64,000 nt of DNA, taken from positions 5,163,460-5,227,459 of the forward strand of contig NC_051434.1 in assembly GCF_001649575.2 (NCBI RefSeq), written 5' to 3'. Both the position numbers and the translations under genes were made by a program. This stretch comes from Kryptolebias marmoratus. Taxonomy: Eukaryota; Chordata; Actinopteri; Cyprinodontiformes; Rivulidae. The notes below the pieces were generated by a model that did no database searches, was not told the DNA's origin, and worked only from the letters and a program-made list of their open reading frames with translations. Positions 26,578 to 44,080 of this stretch are shown piece by piece; the first letter of the stretch is position 1, and every line of letters starts with the position of its first letter.

Positions 26578-28480
26578 CAGAGAGCGGAGGGGTGAAGAGA
26601 CGGAAGACGAGGAGGAGGAGGAGACGTGTCAGAACAGGAGGGGGCTGATTAGACTCATGAAGCGAACTGAGACTCGAGGGTGAAGGAGCTGAGTCGAGGC
26701 GGGGAGCGAACCATCTTGAGTCTCCTAAAAGCAGTGGGAGAGACGGAGTGGCTTCTTTAAAAAGGATCCTCAGAGAGGAAGGAGGAGGAATCACAGATCA
26801 GGGAGGACACGACGGAGACGGCCGTCATTCTACCTTCTGAGCGCCTCGTTCAGTGGTCTGTGATGGAGTTACGGCAGAAATAACGAATTAAATGAACGCC
26901 TGAGCACATGGGACCTTTTATTTGTACTTCTTATGTAACTTCAGGCAGATCTTCTGTCCCCTGAACGATGCTTAAACGGAACGTTTTGCTTTCATGTTTG
27001 GGGTTCTGAAGGACGGGTCTCTGGAACCGAGGACACAGAGAATAAGTGACTTAAAAGCAGGAACATGGAGCGTTATTTTTGTCCTGTTTGCAACCTTTTG
27101 GATGCCATTAATTATCTCCATCGTATTCTTTTATGCCTTTTTATTTACACAATGTTCAGTTTCCCTCTGTGTTTGGTTTAGTAAACCTCTGATTCTGTCA
27201 GGAAATAATGAGCAGGTCAAAGGGGTCAAAACATCTGTTTGGACACTACAGGAACTCCCGAACATATTTCATGTACTTTGTTTCTTAAGATTATATTTGT
27301 TTGACTTTCTTTGGACGTGACCCATCTCACCTGATCCTTTAAATAATGTCCGAATGCCAAACAGTGTCTCTCTGCTTCACAACTAATCGAATATTTATCA
27401 GAAAACTCGATCAGTCTCATGGGATGGGTTTTCTTTTTGTTTTTAAGAAGCAAAGAAAACATTTTCTAGGACTCAACACGATGCCTCCTGACTCATTTCC
27501 TGTGTTTTTCTGAGTTCAGGGTCTAAAACGAATAAAAACTGAGTTTCTTTAACTCAGAATCCTGATTAGGAGCGAACTGGATTCATGATGGAAATCACAG
27601 GTTTCCTTCTGATAATCAGGACTATTATTCCTTATTTTTTCTCCATCTGGTTGTTATGAAGTCATTAAATGAAATAAGTCTGACTTTGACCAAATGTGGA
27701 ACCGTTACTTAATTTTTTAAAATCATTTATTAGTTTCTCACTTATTTTAACTCAAAATAATTTCATTCTTTCCATTTAAAATAGCTTCAAATGCCTTTTT
27801 TTCTAAAAACAAAACCTTTATTGATCCAAAGATTCTCAGTTTAATTTAAAAAAGGGGAGTTAAGGAAAGTTTCTCCCTTGTGGCTTCTTAACGTCCTTTT
27901 AAAAAAAGGATTATTTTCATGTACATAAATTGTAAATTCACAAAACTGCTTTTTAAAAATTAGCGCTAACCTTATGAGCTGTTCAGACTTTAAAGGACAC
28001 CTAGATATCTGAAATGGTACCTGTTCTCTGTCAGAGCCGAATAATTTCCCTACAGTCCGGAAGCATCACCGGTGTTTTTCTCCGTTTGAAATAAAACGGG
28101 TGAAGAAACGACGAAGACTTCAGGCCTAAAAAGAAGGAGCTGGAAGACGAAGAGGTCGAACCGAGGGCTGAACCTGGACGTCTGCGGGTGATGGTTGTAG
28201 AACATGTTGGATCATAGGAGCTGATTTAGACCCACTCGGTCTTTAGAAATAAAATCCAGGACTGATGGATGTGGAGCACCTGAAGCCTCTGAGGGGTTTC
28301 CTGTTGGGATTTATCGTTAGTAACCTTTTAAAACCCGTCATTTCCTTCCTTTTCCCTAACATTTGACATCAGTTGAGTTATTTTTATAACCTTTGCAGCC
28401 CTTTTCTATGTACATATAAAGTTGTATTTTTTTAACTTTTACCTGATCGCTTCTCAATAAAGATTATGGTTTTCTGCGTT
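26578..28480 (+). other. gabpb2 3' UTR
   Basis: No coding frame. Internal AATAAA motifs occur near 27530, 28091 and 28247. The last, at 28456-28461, is followed by a T/G-rich stretch. I take about 1.9 kb as the full-length 3' UTR. Confidence 0.55.
28456..28461 (+). terminator. gabpb2 distal poly(A) signal
   Basis: AATAAA followed within about 25-60 bases by GT/T-rich sequence (ttggtttttgtcgttttttgg). Confidence 0.55.
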
Positions 28481-29469
28481 GAAATATATCAACTTGGTTT
28501 TTGTCGTTTTTTGGCGCCGGCCTCTGAGATTCTGATCGTTACGTTTGTTGCTCAGGCTTCTTATGTTGGCTTTTATATTTTTCTGAAACACATTTAATCT
28601 GTAAAATCGCACACTCCGCTCTTTATTAGACATCTGCCTCGTTTAATACATTTATTTAAAGTCTAACACTGAAAGCAACAGAGAAAGATGAGCAGAGAAA
28701 TTAATCAGAAATAGATTCTGATTCAATTTATTGGTTGTTTTTATCAATTAAACATCCCAGTTTGGGTGGTTTTGAGAACTTAATGATTAAATTGCTTTAT
28801 AAACTTATATTAGGACTTAAGATGCTTGTTGTTATGTCATAAAAACCGGTCAAAATATATATTTATATAAAAGAAAACATCTACAAAATCTTTCTTATAA
28901 TGATGGTCCTTAAATTAAAAGCTTGTGAACAGCTGCCAGACACCACATGCATTTATCTATGGAAGCAGCTGAAGGGACTAAAAATAGGTCAACAAAGACG
29001 ACGACCGCTGGAGAGCCGTTTGGGATCAACAAGTCTGACAAATTTTGACGTATTTGTGCACATTTATGCTCAGATTCGAAGAAACTATGCAGATTAAAGT
29101 GCTTTGTTTACATTGAGTGCATACCTGCATTTCATTATTTCCCGGAGAACAACTGGAGTTAACGCTTTCAATTTGCACCAGTTGATATAGTTGATATCAT
29201 CTTTTTTTATGTTTGATTTCATAGTTTGCAATAAATACCTTTAATATATGGAACAAAAATTGGTGTTTTTGAGTGCTATAGTTAAATCATCACATGTAGT
29301 TACCCTTTATATGTATATATTTGAGAGATGATGAGATCTGCTGCTGTGTTGGCGTCTAAAATGTAAATTATTTTAACCAATCTATCATCGCATCCATCGT
29401 GAAACTCTCAGGTTAGTCGGTTGATCTTGGGATAAGATTAATACCCGATCAATCATGATTGACGTGCCC

Positions 29470-29681
29470 GCTGGCCAATCAGTGGCGACACGCTGACGCG
29501 CTCTGCCCACTCCGAGCGGAGGGGGCGGGGCCGTAGTGGAGGGGGCAGGGCGCGAGGTATCATGGAGGATCAGTAGGCAACTTGCGGCCAGCAGAAGAGG
29601 GCAGGCGCTGCTCTGATCCCCGGGACTTTTCTTAATTGTTCCTCGCTCGCTTTTTTTAACAACTACGACACATATTTCGAC
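29470..29681 (+). promoter_or_regulatory. anp32e promoter and 5' UTR
   Basis: CCAAT box (29475-29479) within ggccaatcag and a GC box gggggcgggg (29521-29530). A GC-rich leader runs into the ATG at 29682. No TATA box is evident. CpG-rich sequence continues into the first intron to about 30900. Confidence 0.6.
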
Positions 29682-34664
<4,983 letters not shown>

Positions 34665-35699
34665 TCCGTCCCCTGACCGCTGTCTGCTTGTCGTCCCTCC
34701 CCTCCCCCCACGTCTCTGTCCGTTTCAGTCCTCCTACCGGACCCGGCCGCAGCCGCACCGCTGCGTCTTCAGATAGTTGGTTTCAGTTTGTTGTAGAATC
34801 ACGTGTTGTTTTTAGATCAAATATAAAAATTTACACAGAAAGATTTTATCTGAACTTTACCTGCTGGTTCCGGCTGAAGACTCCACACGTTTCCCTTTAA
34901 AACCCGGTTCAGGTTCCGAGTCTGCCTCCTCTCCTCCCAACATCTGAAGTCTGGCTTCCTCCTCGTAAGAACCCACTCATCAGGTCCTCAGAGCACAAGA
35001 GATCGACCAGAAAAGGATTTTTATTTCTTTTAGATCTTCAGGGACAACTTTGAAAACCCTGCCGACCTCAATGTTTGTTGGCTTTTTAAAATCAAACACA
35101 AAAAAAAATGGCTGGTTGGATTTGTTTTAGTAGCTTCGAATCTGTCACTCGGCTGGTGCTTAATTTAACAGAAGAAGAAGAGAAGGTAATATTTTCCAGG
35201 ACCAGCACCAACACAAGAAGCTTTCTCTGTGAACAAACCTTTAAAATCCACTTCACAGCAAACTGAGTCCCTCCTCTTTTGTGTGCCGTGAGCGCTAACC
35301 TGTGTTCAACTAACCCGTCAGTCTGCCTGCAGCCTCAGACGAAACACCTTCATGTCCGCACCGCTTTATTTATTTATTTATTTATAAATGTGTGTGTGTG
35401 TGTCGGAGCTGTGTCCTGTCCGTCTGAAGGCCGGTTCATGGTTTTTCCACGTCCACAGATAGACGAAACAAACGACCGTAGGGCCTTTCGTTAAAAACAA
35501 GAAACAGGGTAAGCTCTCACACACTGAGCCACGGTTACGTCCTGTGACTACCACGCCTGTGGCTCAGGTGCGGTCGGATCGTTTCACACGTGGAGTTTTT
35601 TTTTTTGTCCAGCAGAATCATGTAGAATCTCACAAGTTAGATCATAAAAAAAAAACATGAACTGGTCTTCAATACAAAGGTAGTAATACATAAGACAGC

Positions 35700-35785
35700 C
35701 AAGTACTTACCTGGTACTTACCTGGCTGTTACTCTGTACTATCAGGGTACGTACCAGGTACACACCCAGGAGGTACCAGGTGACG
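35700..35785. repeat. Cluster of ACCTGGTA / TACCAGGT inverted repeats
   Basis: 'gtacttacctggtacttacc' is followed about 40 bases later by 'gtaccaggtacac' and 'ggaggtaccaggtga', giving several ways to form a stem-loop. Confidence 0.6.
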
Positions 35786-36403
35786 AGTCACTCCATAATT
35801 CAGCCCGGTCCCTGCAGCTACTCGGTCAGTACCTGCTCAGTGTTGCCAGATATACAGTAATTATGTTTTTTATACAACAGTTTCAGGGTCCGTATGATAT
35901 AAGATAAGATCGTGCATCGAAATAAAACTGGTTTTTATTCATCTGAGCACCCAGCGTTCATCACAGCGTCCGATCAGAGCTTGCAGGGCACCTTCCCCGC
36001 CGTTCCCTCCTGTCCTCATGTTCACAACACCGTTGTCATTTCCTGTCTGGCAACCCTGAACCTGGTGAGCACCCAGTTAGCGCAGGGTAACGAGTCTCTT
36101 CGTAGTCAGTACCTGGTGGAGTTCTTTGGGCTGTTTTATGTGTTGCTGCAGGAAAAAAAAAGCATCGTCTGCATCTCCAATCTGTACAGTTTCTGGTTTG
36201 TGTTCAAACTTTTGTGAGTTTTTCGTGTTTGACCGTGTCCTCCGGAGGCGCCAGCTGACCCGTTTGTCTCTTTACGTCCTGAGCTGCAAACCTGAAACAG
36301 AAATGACCTCCCAGCCCGTCAGGAGAGGCGTCACCGGTTTAAAGTTAGAAACCATCGACCTGCTGAACCTCAGGTCCACAGAAGACACCCTACTCCTGAT
36401 GTC

Positions 36404-36405
<2 letters not shown>

Positions 36406-36451
<46 letters not shown>
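36406..36451. repeat. (GT)n microsatellite, about 23 units
   Basis: Uninterrupted GT run, the longest dinucleotide tract in the window. Confidence 0.95.
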
Positions 36452-36452
<1 letters not shown>

Positions 36453-37454
36453 TTTATTGTAGGTTTGTTTCTCGTGGAGACTGTGAGTGAGTGGAACAAA
36501 GTGTTAGCTTTGTGGATTTTTGTTTCTTTCTGTTTTAAAGTGTTCTGTTTTTGGTTCATGTGTTTATTGATCAATGGCTGTTAATATTTTTATCCTAATA
36601 AATAACAGAGTGACTCATCTTCTAACTACCACTCCCCCACCCGCCCCGCCGCCCCCCCGAAGGTGGTTAAAACCATCACGACTCAAAACAATCCACTTGT
36701 TATTTAGTCGTTTTTACATCCTGGCTCCAGCTAACACGCCTGTATGATACGAGCTTTCTGCTGTGTTTTATGATCTCTGTCAGATAAGCCTACAGTGTTT
36801 ATTAAAATACGACTATATTTACTTTTAATCCGGTTTACAATGTTGGATTTGTTTGCTCCTCCCGTGTCTTTAAGCTCGTACTCACCCCGTTTGTCTTTGC
36901 TGAGTTAAAGTGGATCAGGAGATAATCAGCTTTTATTATTCAAATAATTCTTTACCAATTTAAAGAAGCATCAAAAGTATAAAAATATGAAGTTTATTTC
37001 TGTTAGCTGTAAAACAACCAGTTTACAGATTTCTGATTTAATAAAATCATCTCTAAAAGAGATAAAGTTGGTGCAGCTGAAGTCCCACAAAGAGTTCTAC
37101 ATAAGGAAAAATAAAAGTTTGGACAATAAATTATATGTAAATTAAAGCAAAAAGTCATATTTATATTTTTTAAAAATCAAGATAGTTCAAATAAAAAGTT
37201 TATGTGTAAATCTAACACTTAGAGGTAAGACTGTAACAAAGAGTCAAAAGTTTAAACAGTGACAACAAATCAAACTACAGCCTGGGAATTTATCAGCAAA
37301 TAAATAAAAAAAAGGTAAAATGACGTGCTAATAATCATCAAGCAAACAAACCAGAGATGGAGGAAAAAAATAAAACATGTTTGAGCTTTTTATTTGTTAA
37401 AAATGACAGAAATGAAGTCAGTTTTTCTCCATATTTATTATCATTTCTGGATTC

Positions 37455-37660
37455 TAAGCCATAATTATGAGATAGTATCCTCAATCAGACATCTGAGACA
37501 CTATCTCATTATTACCACTTAGCGTCTCATATTGATGAGAAAGTGTCTCATCGGTAAAAGCAGCTGTGTCATAATTAGGAGATATTGTGCCAAAAATATG
37601 AATTAGTCTCTTAGAATCAGGATTTTATCTCATGTCGCTGAGAAAGTGTTTTTTTATTCT
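37455..37660. repeat. Cluster of imperfect TGAGA...TCTCA palindromes
   Basis: Repeated short inverted motifs: 'tgagatagtatcctca', 'tgagacactatctca', 'tgagaaagtgtctca' and 'aggagatattgtgcc', separated by AT-rich spacers with 'cataatta'. They resemble a decayed palindrome array. Confidence 0.6.
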
Positions 37661-38748
37661 TCAGTGTGGTGAAAATAAGCTGACGTATCATCCCTTTAAA
37701 CCGAAGAATCCGAGTTGTTTCTGTTTTATTTGAATCATTTTTAATAAATCTTCAATCTCAGAAGTTTGGGGATGTTTTTTATTTCTTTATTGGCTGATTA
37801 TTGATTAAACCACATGTTCACAGTCTGTCCTGCAGGGGGCGCTGCTCTCCTTTTCTTGAAATATTTCTCCTGATATTTTCATTTTTTTTCAGTACTTTAA
37901 TTACATCAATATCTGAGGAGACTTTTAGATAGAAATTAAGGGATAATTCCTAATTTTTCTGTTCATTTATCTACATCCAAACTATTTAATTTACGTTTTA
38001 TGTTTTTTTTTAAATATATTTTCTTTTGTGGGATTTTGCTTCTGAAGAAATGAGTTCAGAACATTTCAGTCGTTCATCAACAGGAAGGTGAACAGAGAAA
38101 AGAAACCCCCGTGGTGTGTCCTGATTAGGAAGCAAGGGAGCAGGGAAGGAGGGAAGGAGGCTGCTCACTCCTAACCTCTGACATCTCCCCTTTCTCCTCC
38201 TCTTCATCCAATTTGTGGCATTTAAACAGCTCAAACAGATAAATTGTCCTTTAATGGAGGCAACAGCTGCGACCACACACATTCACACACACCCTCAGCC
38301 TCCTTTGGGAGCTTCCTGTCTGACCCCCTCCCAGGAGAAAACACTTCAAACTGCTTATTATTCAGCTGTGGTTCGGAGGCTTCGATTGGTCAGCGAAGGT
38401 CAGGTGATTACAGGAGACGTGTCATCAAGTTGGATTTAATGATACTCTGATGGGAGTGTGTGTGTGTGTGACTGATTCATGTCTCAGCTCTGATCTGTTT
38501 GTAAGAAAAGCTCATCACTGATCAGAAATCAGAACTGAAGCAGCAACAATCAATCAGTCGATGGATTGTTTCTGTTGACGATCAGAGGAGGAGGAGAGCA
38601 CCACACACACACATACACACACACACACACCATGTGACCCAGAGTTATTAAAAGGCTTTTATCACATTTACTTTATCATTATTTAAAGTTAACTCCTAAT
38701 GTTTAATGTTGATTCAGGATTCACACGAGTGTTTTATAGTTTCCACTA

Positions 38749-38832
38749 TCCATCCATCCATCCTTCCATCCATCCATCCATCCATCCATCCATCCATCCA
38801 TCCATCCATCCATCCATCCATCCATCCATCCA
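38749..38832. repeat. (CCAT)n / (TGGA)n tetranucleotide array
   Basis: About 20 units with one 'ccttcc' interruption. It directly abuts the non-LTR fragment and is its 3' tail when read on the minus strand. Confidence 0.95.
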
Positions 38833-39075
38833 GCAGCCTGAACAGAAAAAACAAGACTTCCCTCTCCGCAGCTCCTCCAGGGGAATCCCAAGGCATTCCC
38901 AGGCCAGTCGAGGAACACAGTCCCTCCATCGTGTCCTGGGCCTCCCCCTGGGTCTCCTCCTGGTGGGAGGCGTCCAGGAGGCATCCTTACCAGACGCCCG
39001 AGCCACCTCAGCTGGCTCCTCTCGATGAGGAGGAGCAGCGGCTCCACTCTGAGCCCCTCCTGAATGATCGCTAAC
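38832..39075 (-). mobile_element. Non-LTR retrotransposon 3' fragment, copy 1
   Basis: On the minus strand the translation contains [24 protein letters not shown] sequence followed by GDPGG and an arginine/tryptophan-rich stretch. This is the C-terminal part, after the reverse transcriptase, found in many fish non-LTR elements, here with a TGGA-repeat tail. It is frame-broken and severely 5'-truncated. I think it is of the Rex/RTE/CR1 type but cannot fix the clade. Confidence 0.65.
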
Positions 39076-39124
39076 TTCTCTGAAATCAAAACGAACAGAC
39101 AGGAAAGTTCTCTGACTTTTATAC

Positions 39125-39380
39125 TTTCTAAAACATTTCACTTTATTTACAAAAAACCCTTACCCTTAGAAATACATTAAGATCTCTTTAGCTCCTTCTA
39201 CAGTTTTGCAATTTGTTTGCTTTTTGTTATGGCTCTGTTTCATTTAGCTTTTAGCTGTGATTTGCTAATTCTAGCTTCTGTTCTGTTTGCTTTAACTTGA
39301 ACTTATTCCACACATTTCAGCTGCATTTCCTCCAGTTCCTCTGGTTTTAATCCCTTTCAGTCATTCAGAATTAAAATTCT
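39125..39380 (+). repeat. TTTTAGCT-rich dispersed repeat, copy C
   Basis: Leader 'catttcactttatttac', then 'aaatacattaagatctcttt' and 'agctccttctacag', a short TTTAGCTTTTAGCTG part and 'catttcagctgcatttcctc'. Confidence 0.6.
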
Positions 39381-41238
39381 GCATCTCTGATTGATTTCTG
39401 AGAGCGTCAGAAAAATCCATCCTGTTAGATATTTTGCTAACAGGTGAAAACATCACGGCCTTCAGCTGAACGTCTGTTAATGTGTTTGTTCGGACAGAAG
39501 CCCATTAAATAATCCCGTCCAGTTTCCCTGAAGCATTCCCACCAATCAATACAAAGTCCATTTGGACGTTTGTCTGTGAGGAGCCGGCCTGTCTGCCAAA
39601 CCTTCAGTGGGAAAATAAAACTCCGGCTTTGCTGCGAGCTGCAGGGTTCAGGTTCAGATGGCAGCCTGGAGGGAGGGTCTCTTTAACAGCAGGATTTTAG
39701 ATTTTCCTCCAAATAAAAACAGCAATCAGCTGCAGAAGGAAGTTGTGCTTCAGAGGTTTCGCTTCCTGTCCGTTTGCGTGTCGTCTTCCCGTGTTTTTAG
39801 CTCTTTTGAAATATTTAAACTCTTCGACTTGAAAGCCTCCTGGTTGTCGTGATATTTTTAAAAACACAAATGCACACACACACTCACACACACACAGGCA
39901 GCAACCCAAACCGAGGATGAGGAGGGTGTGTCCACATCACTCCACAGGCCTCAGATCACAACCTCCTCATATTTATCTGCTTATTTATTATTCATGTGTG
40001 TCTGTGTACTAATATATCTCAACAAAAAACCAACATCAGCTGAAAGAAAATCATAAAATATGCTCATTGTAAAATAAAAAAAATGCATACTATTTTTTAA
40101 AAAGAATACCGGACATTGAAGAAACCACTCAGATGTTTGCGGCTTTTTCCGTGACGCCCCTGATGTATGACGCTGAGGTTCACAGCATTCAGCCATTCAT
40201 CAGTGAGTGGATGAATACTGGTGCAATATAGCTCAGTTCATTGGACTTAATCGTTTGAACCAGCCAGAAAAAACACTGGAGTTTCATTTTTTGGCTTCCT
40301 GAAAGATGAAAACCTTCCCATGAACTCGGGTTCGGATCACTTCAAAGAGAAGCACCGCTCCGACCCTCGTTACTGCGGCGTCTCGCCCAAAAAACAGGAC
40401 CTTGTTGCAGCAGTGGTTTTATTTTTAATATTAAAAGAAAGTTGAATGTGGAGGAGGACATCTCCACAGAGAAGGAGACGAGAAACAGGAAGTTTTAGGA
40501 CAAAGTCAAATGTTTGGACTTTTTTTTGGTAATATCGGTCACGGCTCGTCCACCAGAGAAGTGCCGTTCTGTAATCTTTTCAAGGTAACGCTGTTTAAAA
40601 ACAAACATTTGTGACAACCCACAAGAATCTGTTGGTCTGATCAGCTGTAGACTGTCCTGAAATATAATCGGATATATTCTGCACCTGATTTAAAACCGTC
40701 CAATTCACTGCGCTTCCAAATCCGAGCCTAACGAGCTATGAGGACCTATCGCAAAATCTGACACATTTGTCAAAAATAATCAATTTCCTCCGTTTTCTGT
40801 GCTCAGCTGGAGGATAGTCGTCTCATTAAATGGCCTCCGAGGACTGCAGCTCATGAGGCGGACCGACTGACGGTAAAGATTTGAGAAAGCAGATGCAGAC
40901 GATGTGTTTTTAAATGAGGAAGGGGAACAAAATAAATAAAAAAAGGGAGCAGGGAAGTAAAATGAGGAAGGGAAACGGTAAAAGAGGCGAGGTTGAGATG
41001 AATAAACGAGGTCGAGGCTTTGAACAGACGCTGCAGGGCTCTGAGTCACACGGTTCCCATCCCCCACCCCCCCACTCTGTAATCCTGAGAACAAACTGTA
41101 ACACTGACCTGCTACACCGGGCCTTAGTGTGTGCATGTGTTAATAAAACATGTAATAACACCCCCTGTCCCCCTCCCCCCCCCCCTGCAGAGAGAAGAAA
41201 ACTAAACTGGAAGCATCAGACGGCAAAGCGAGCGTGAT

Positions 41239-41273
<35 letters not shown>
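41239..41273. repeat. (CA)n microsatellite
   Basis: About 17 CA units. Confidence 0.9.
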
Positions 41274-41274
<1 letters not shown>

Positions 41275-41879
41275 GAGAGAGAATCGGTCTAAATAATTTA
41301 TTCAGCTCTGATCTGAACATGATTCAGCCTCCATCGTCTCCCAGTAAATAACCTCGTTAAAGAACACGCGTTATCATGTTCTCGGGCTCATGGCTGAAGC
41401 AGGAAGTCACATTTGATTTTTGTTCGGGGCCTCGTTACGGAGGATTGTTTAGTTATTTCACCCAAACACCCAGAAAATGAATCAGCGCTTCAATATACTG
41501 TGAGTTGGAATCAAAACAGAGCAAAAAAACACCCAAATTATTGATATTCCTGGGTTTCTCAGCGCACAAATCGCTTCAAGGTCAGAGTGGCTGACTGATC
41601 CTAAAAACTCGTTATTTACTGAATATAAAGTGAACATGGTGTTGGCCACATGGAGCTAAACCTGCTCTGAAGCCGAAACTCGTGGGGTACCAGTCACTTT
41701 CCAGTCGGCCCATTCTGGCTTCTGCTCCATAAAAAGTTGTAGGCAGGAGTTTAAAATATTTAAGACCTCTGAGCAGCAGCGCTAAACAGTGTGTGGACGC
41801 TCGCTGTTTGCACGTGAAACAAGCTTCTTAGTAACATATACTCGTCTTTCCCCCCCAAAAAACGGAGAAGAACTGAGTG

Positions 41880-42530
41880 CTGTGGAGGCATCCGGAGAAA
41901 CAGAAGAACCTTCAGTCCTCAGTGAGGCGGCTTTAAAGCAGCAGGGATGAGATTCTGAACCGGAGGAGGTGGACCGAGGATGAGTTCATGAATCTGAAAG
42001 TCTTGTTGAGTGATGGAAGGATGGAGCAGGAGACGGATTTACGGATCAACGGATCGGAGCTCCGTTTGCAGTAATGAAGGCGTTGTGTTGGTCTGTTGTG
42101 GTGAAGAAAGACCTGAGCCAAAAGGCAAAGCTCTCAGTTTACTGGTCCAGTCCTCACCTGTGGTGATGATGGGATGTGGATCATGGCTGAGAGAACAAGA
42201 TCCTGAATACAGGCAGCTGGAAGCAGCTTCCTCTGAAGGATGTCTGGACTCAGAGTCGAGCTGCTCCTTCGCACCAAAAGGCTCAGCTGAGGAGGTTAGA
42301 GCATCTGATCAGGATGCCTTCTGAACGCCTCCCTTTGGAGGTTTTTCGAGCATGTCCCACATGGGAGGAGACCCCCGGTGCAGAGCCAGAACTCACTGGA
42401 GGGATTCTGTATCCTCTCTGGTCTGGGATCAGCTCAGGATCCCCCAGGAGGAGCTGGAGAGGGAGGTCTGGGTTTCCCTCCTAAACCTGAAGCAGCAGAA
42501 GACAGACAGACAGATCTCTGGAAGGCTGAA
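41880..42530 (+). mobile_element. Non-LTR retrotransposon 3' fragment, copy 2
   Basis: Plus-strand relic of the same class as the 38.8 kb copy. It shows reverse-transcriptase C-terminal sequence (SSPVV, GCLDSESSC) leading to a GGDPRCRARTHWRDSV-like stretch and the ELEREVWVSLLNLKQQK end. It is followed by a short GACAGACAGACAG tail instead of TGGA repeats. Several frameshifts break it. Confidence 0.6.
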
Positions 42531-43391
42531 ATAACCCAACAAGACTAAACACAAGTTTGGCAGGAAGGAAACTAACCACGTAGTGAACAGCTGAGATTCA
42601 ATTAACAAACAGAAACCAGGAGCAGCTGGACAAGAGGACAAAGGAACAGGAATGACTAAATTCAAAGAAGAAGGAAGGAAACTGGGTCAAAGTCTTAATC
42701 CGCATTAATCAAAAACAACCAAAACTGAAAACTAAGCAAAAGAAACCAGATATAAATTAAATCAAACCCCTGAGAACCGTGACAGATGTTAGCAACAGAT
42801 CCCTGAGACACAGTGTCTCTCTGGATGGGGTTTGGTTTTCACAGATGCCATCAGATTGGTATTTGAGAAGCTCAGAGGCTGGACGATGATCTCAGACTCT
42901 TTCTGGTGTTGTTGAGCCGTTCCTTCTGTTATTTGAGAACAAACGATGCGTCTGTAGGGGAATGCTGTAAAGTGAGGCCTGTGATTGATCTTCAGTGGTT
43001 TTAAACACAGGTAACATCGGGGGAAACAGCCTCGGACTCTGCCTCTTCTTTGGCTGACAGCTGAGCAATTACCTTTCAAACTTTCACCATCAAAGAAAAT
43101 TATTATGATAATTTCACATCATTTGCGCTTCCAGCTGCAGAAGGAGGTTAGAAACACAGAGAGCCCTGAATCTGTTCAGAGAGCACACGAATCACTTTAT
43201 GTCTGCTTCATTGATCCTGGAAAACGATCCTGCAGGAATAAAACGGTGCAGCAGACAGAGGAGAGGGTTCACAAAATCTGTTCCTTTAACGTGGATCTGG
43301 GCTTTCCGTGTTTCCTGCAGCAACGAACAAACGCAGCACACATAACGGCGGCAGATTAGTCATCAAGAAATGCTCACGCATGCATACATGA

Positions 43392-43392
<1 letters not shown>

Positions 43393-43426
<34 letters not shown>
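43393..43426. repeat. (CA)n microsatellite
   Basis: About 17 CA units. Confidence 0.9.
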
Positions 43427-43428
<2 letters not shown>

Positions 43429-43847
43429 CTGATGCATCAGGGTGAGTGTTGGTGTGTGTGCTGCAGAATGGAGCGCCGCTCTTTGTCCTGCCCTACATCT
43501 GCTGCCGCTCTTCATCACAGCTCATTGACCCACTCTGTCTGTTTGTGTTGTGTTCATGAACAGGAAGTAAGTCAGATAATTAAATGTTAACTTCCTCCTG
43601 GGCACAGAGGAGACGCTCCGCACACAAGAGGACCGTCAGACATGGAGCAATAAGAAAGAAGTGTGTGTTATCCTGACATTCAGCCCACCTCACCTCAAAC
43701 AAAGTGTCGAAACATTTTAAAATCAGTAATTGCTGTAGAGTTGTGAGCCATTTTTTACTGGATGTAGTAGTTTATTTTCCCCTGCTGCCAAAATCTGAAG
43801 GCGAATGATTGTTTTTGCCAATTTCTGCCTGTTTTCAAATTATCTGC

Positions 43848-44080
43848 ACTAATTTTAATGAAACTTGCAGAAAGTAATGGTTTATATTTAGAGTCAACCT
43901 CATTCAAGATGGCTGCCACAACCAGCTGACCTCAGGAAACACAGAAATGGCTACAACTCAGTTAGTTTTACATCTACTGAGTTAAAACATGACGTGTTAG
44001 TAGCCGAGACTGACCCTCAACATGATGATGTGCGAGGCAGCGCACGGCGGGATTTTCAAGGTTTCACCAAAACGTCTCCA
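43848..44080 (+). repeat. YY1-motif dispersed repeat, copy C
   Basis: 'attttaatgaaacttgcag', 'agagtcaacctcattcaaga', AAGATGGCTGCC at 43906-43917, 'aaatggctacaactcagtta' and 'agtagccgagactgaccctc'. Order and strand match the other copies. Confidence 0.7.

Larger units (their letters stand above)
34665..36620 (+). other. Probable anp32e 3' UTR and flank
   Basis: No coding frame. Candidate poly(A) signals lie at about 35924 and at 36597-36602 (AATAAA). The long human ANP32E 3' UTR makes the distal one plausible. It contains a cluster of ACCTGGTA/TACCAGGT inverted repeats (35700-35785) and a (GT)n tract (36406-36451). Confidence 0.4.

Noticed and set aside
38699..39141. Several overlapping ORFs with IHPS or GWMD repeats
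   Set aside because: Translations of the CCAT/TGGA microsatellite joined to a broken retrotransposon end.
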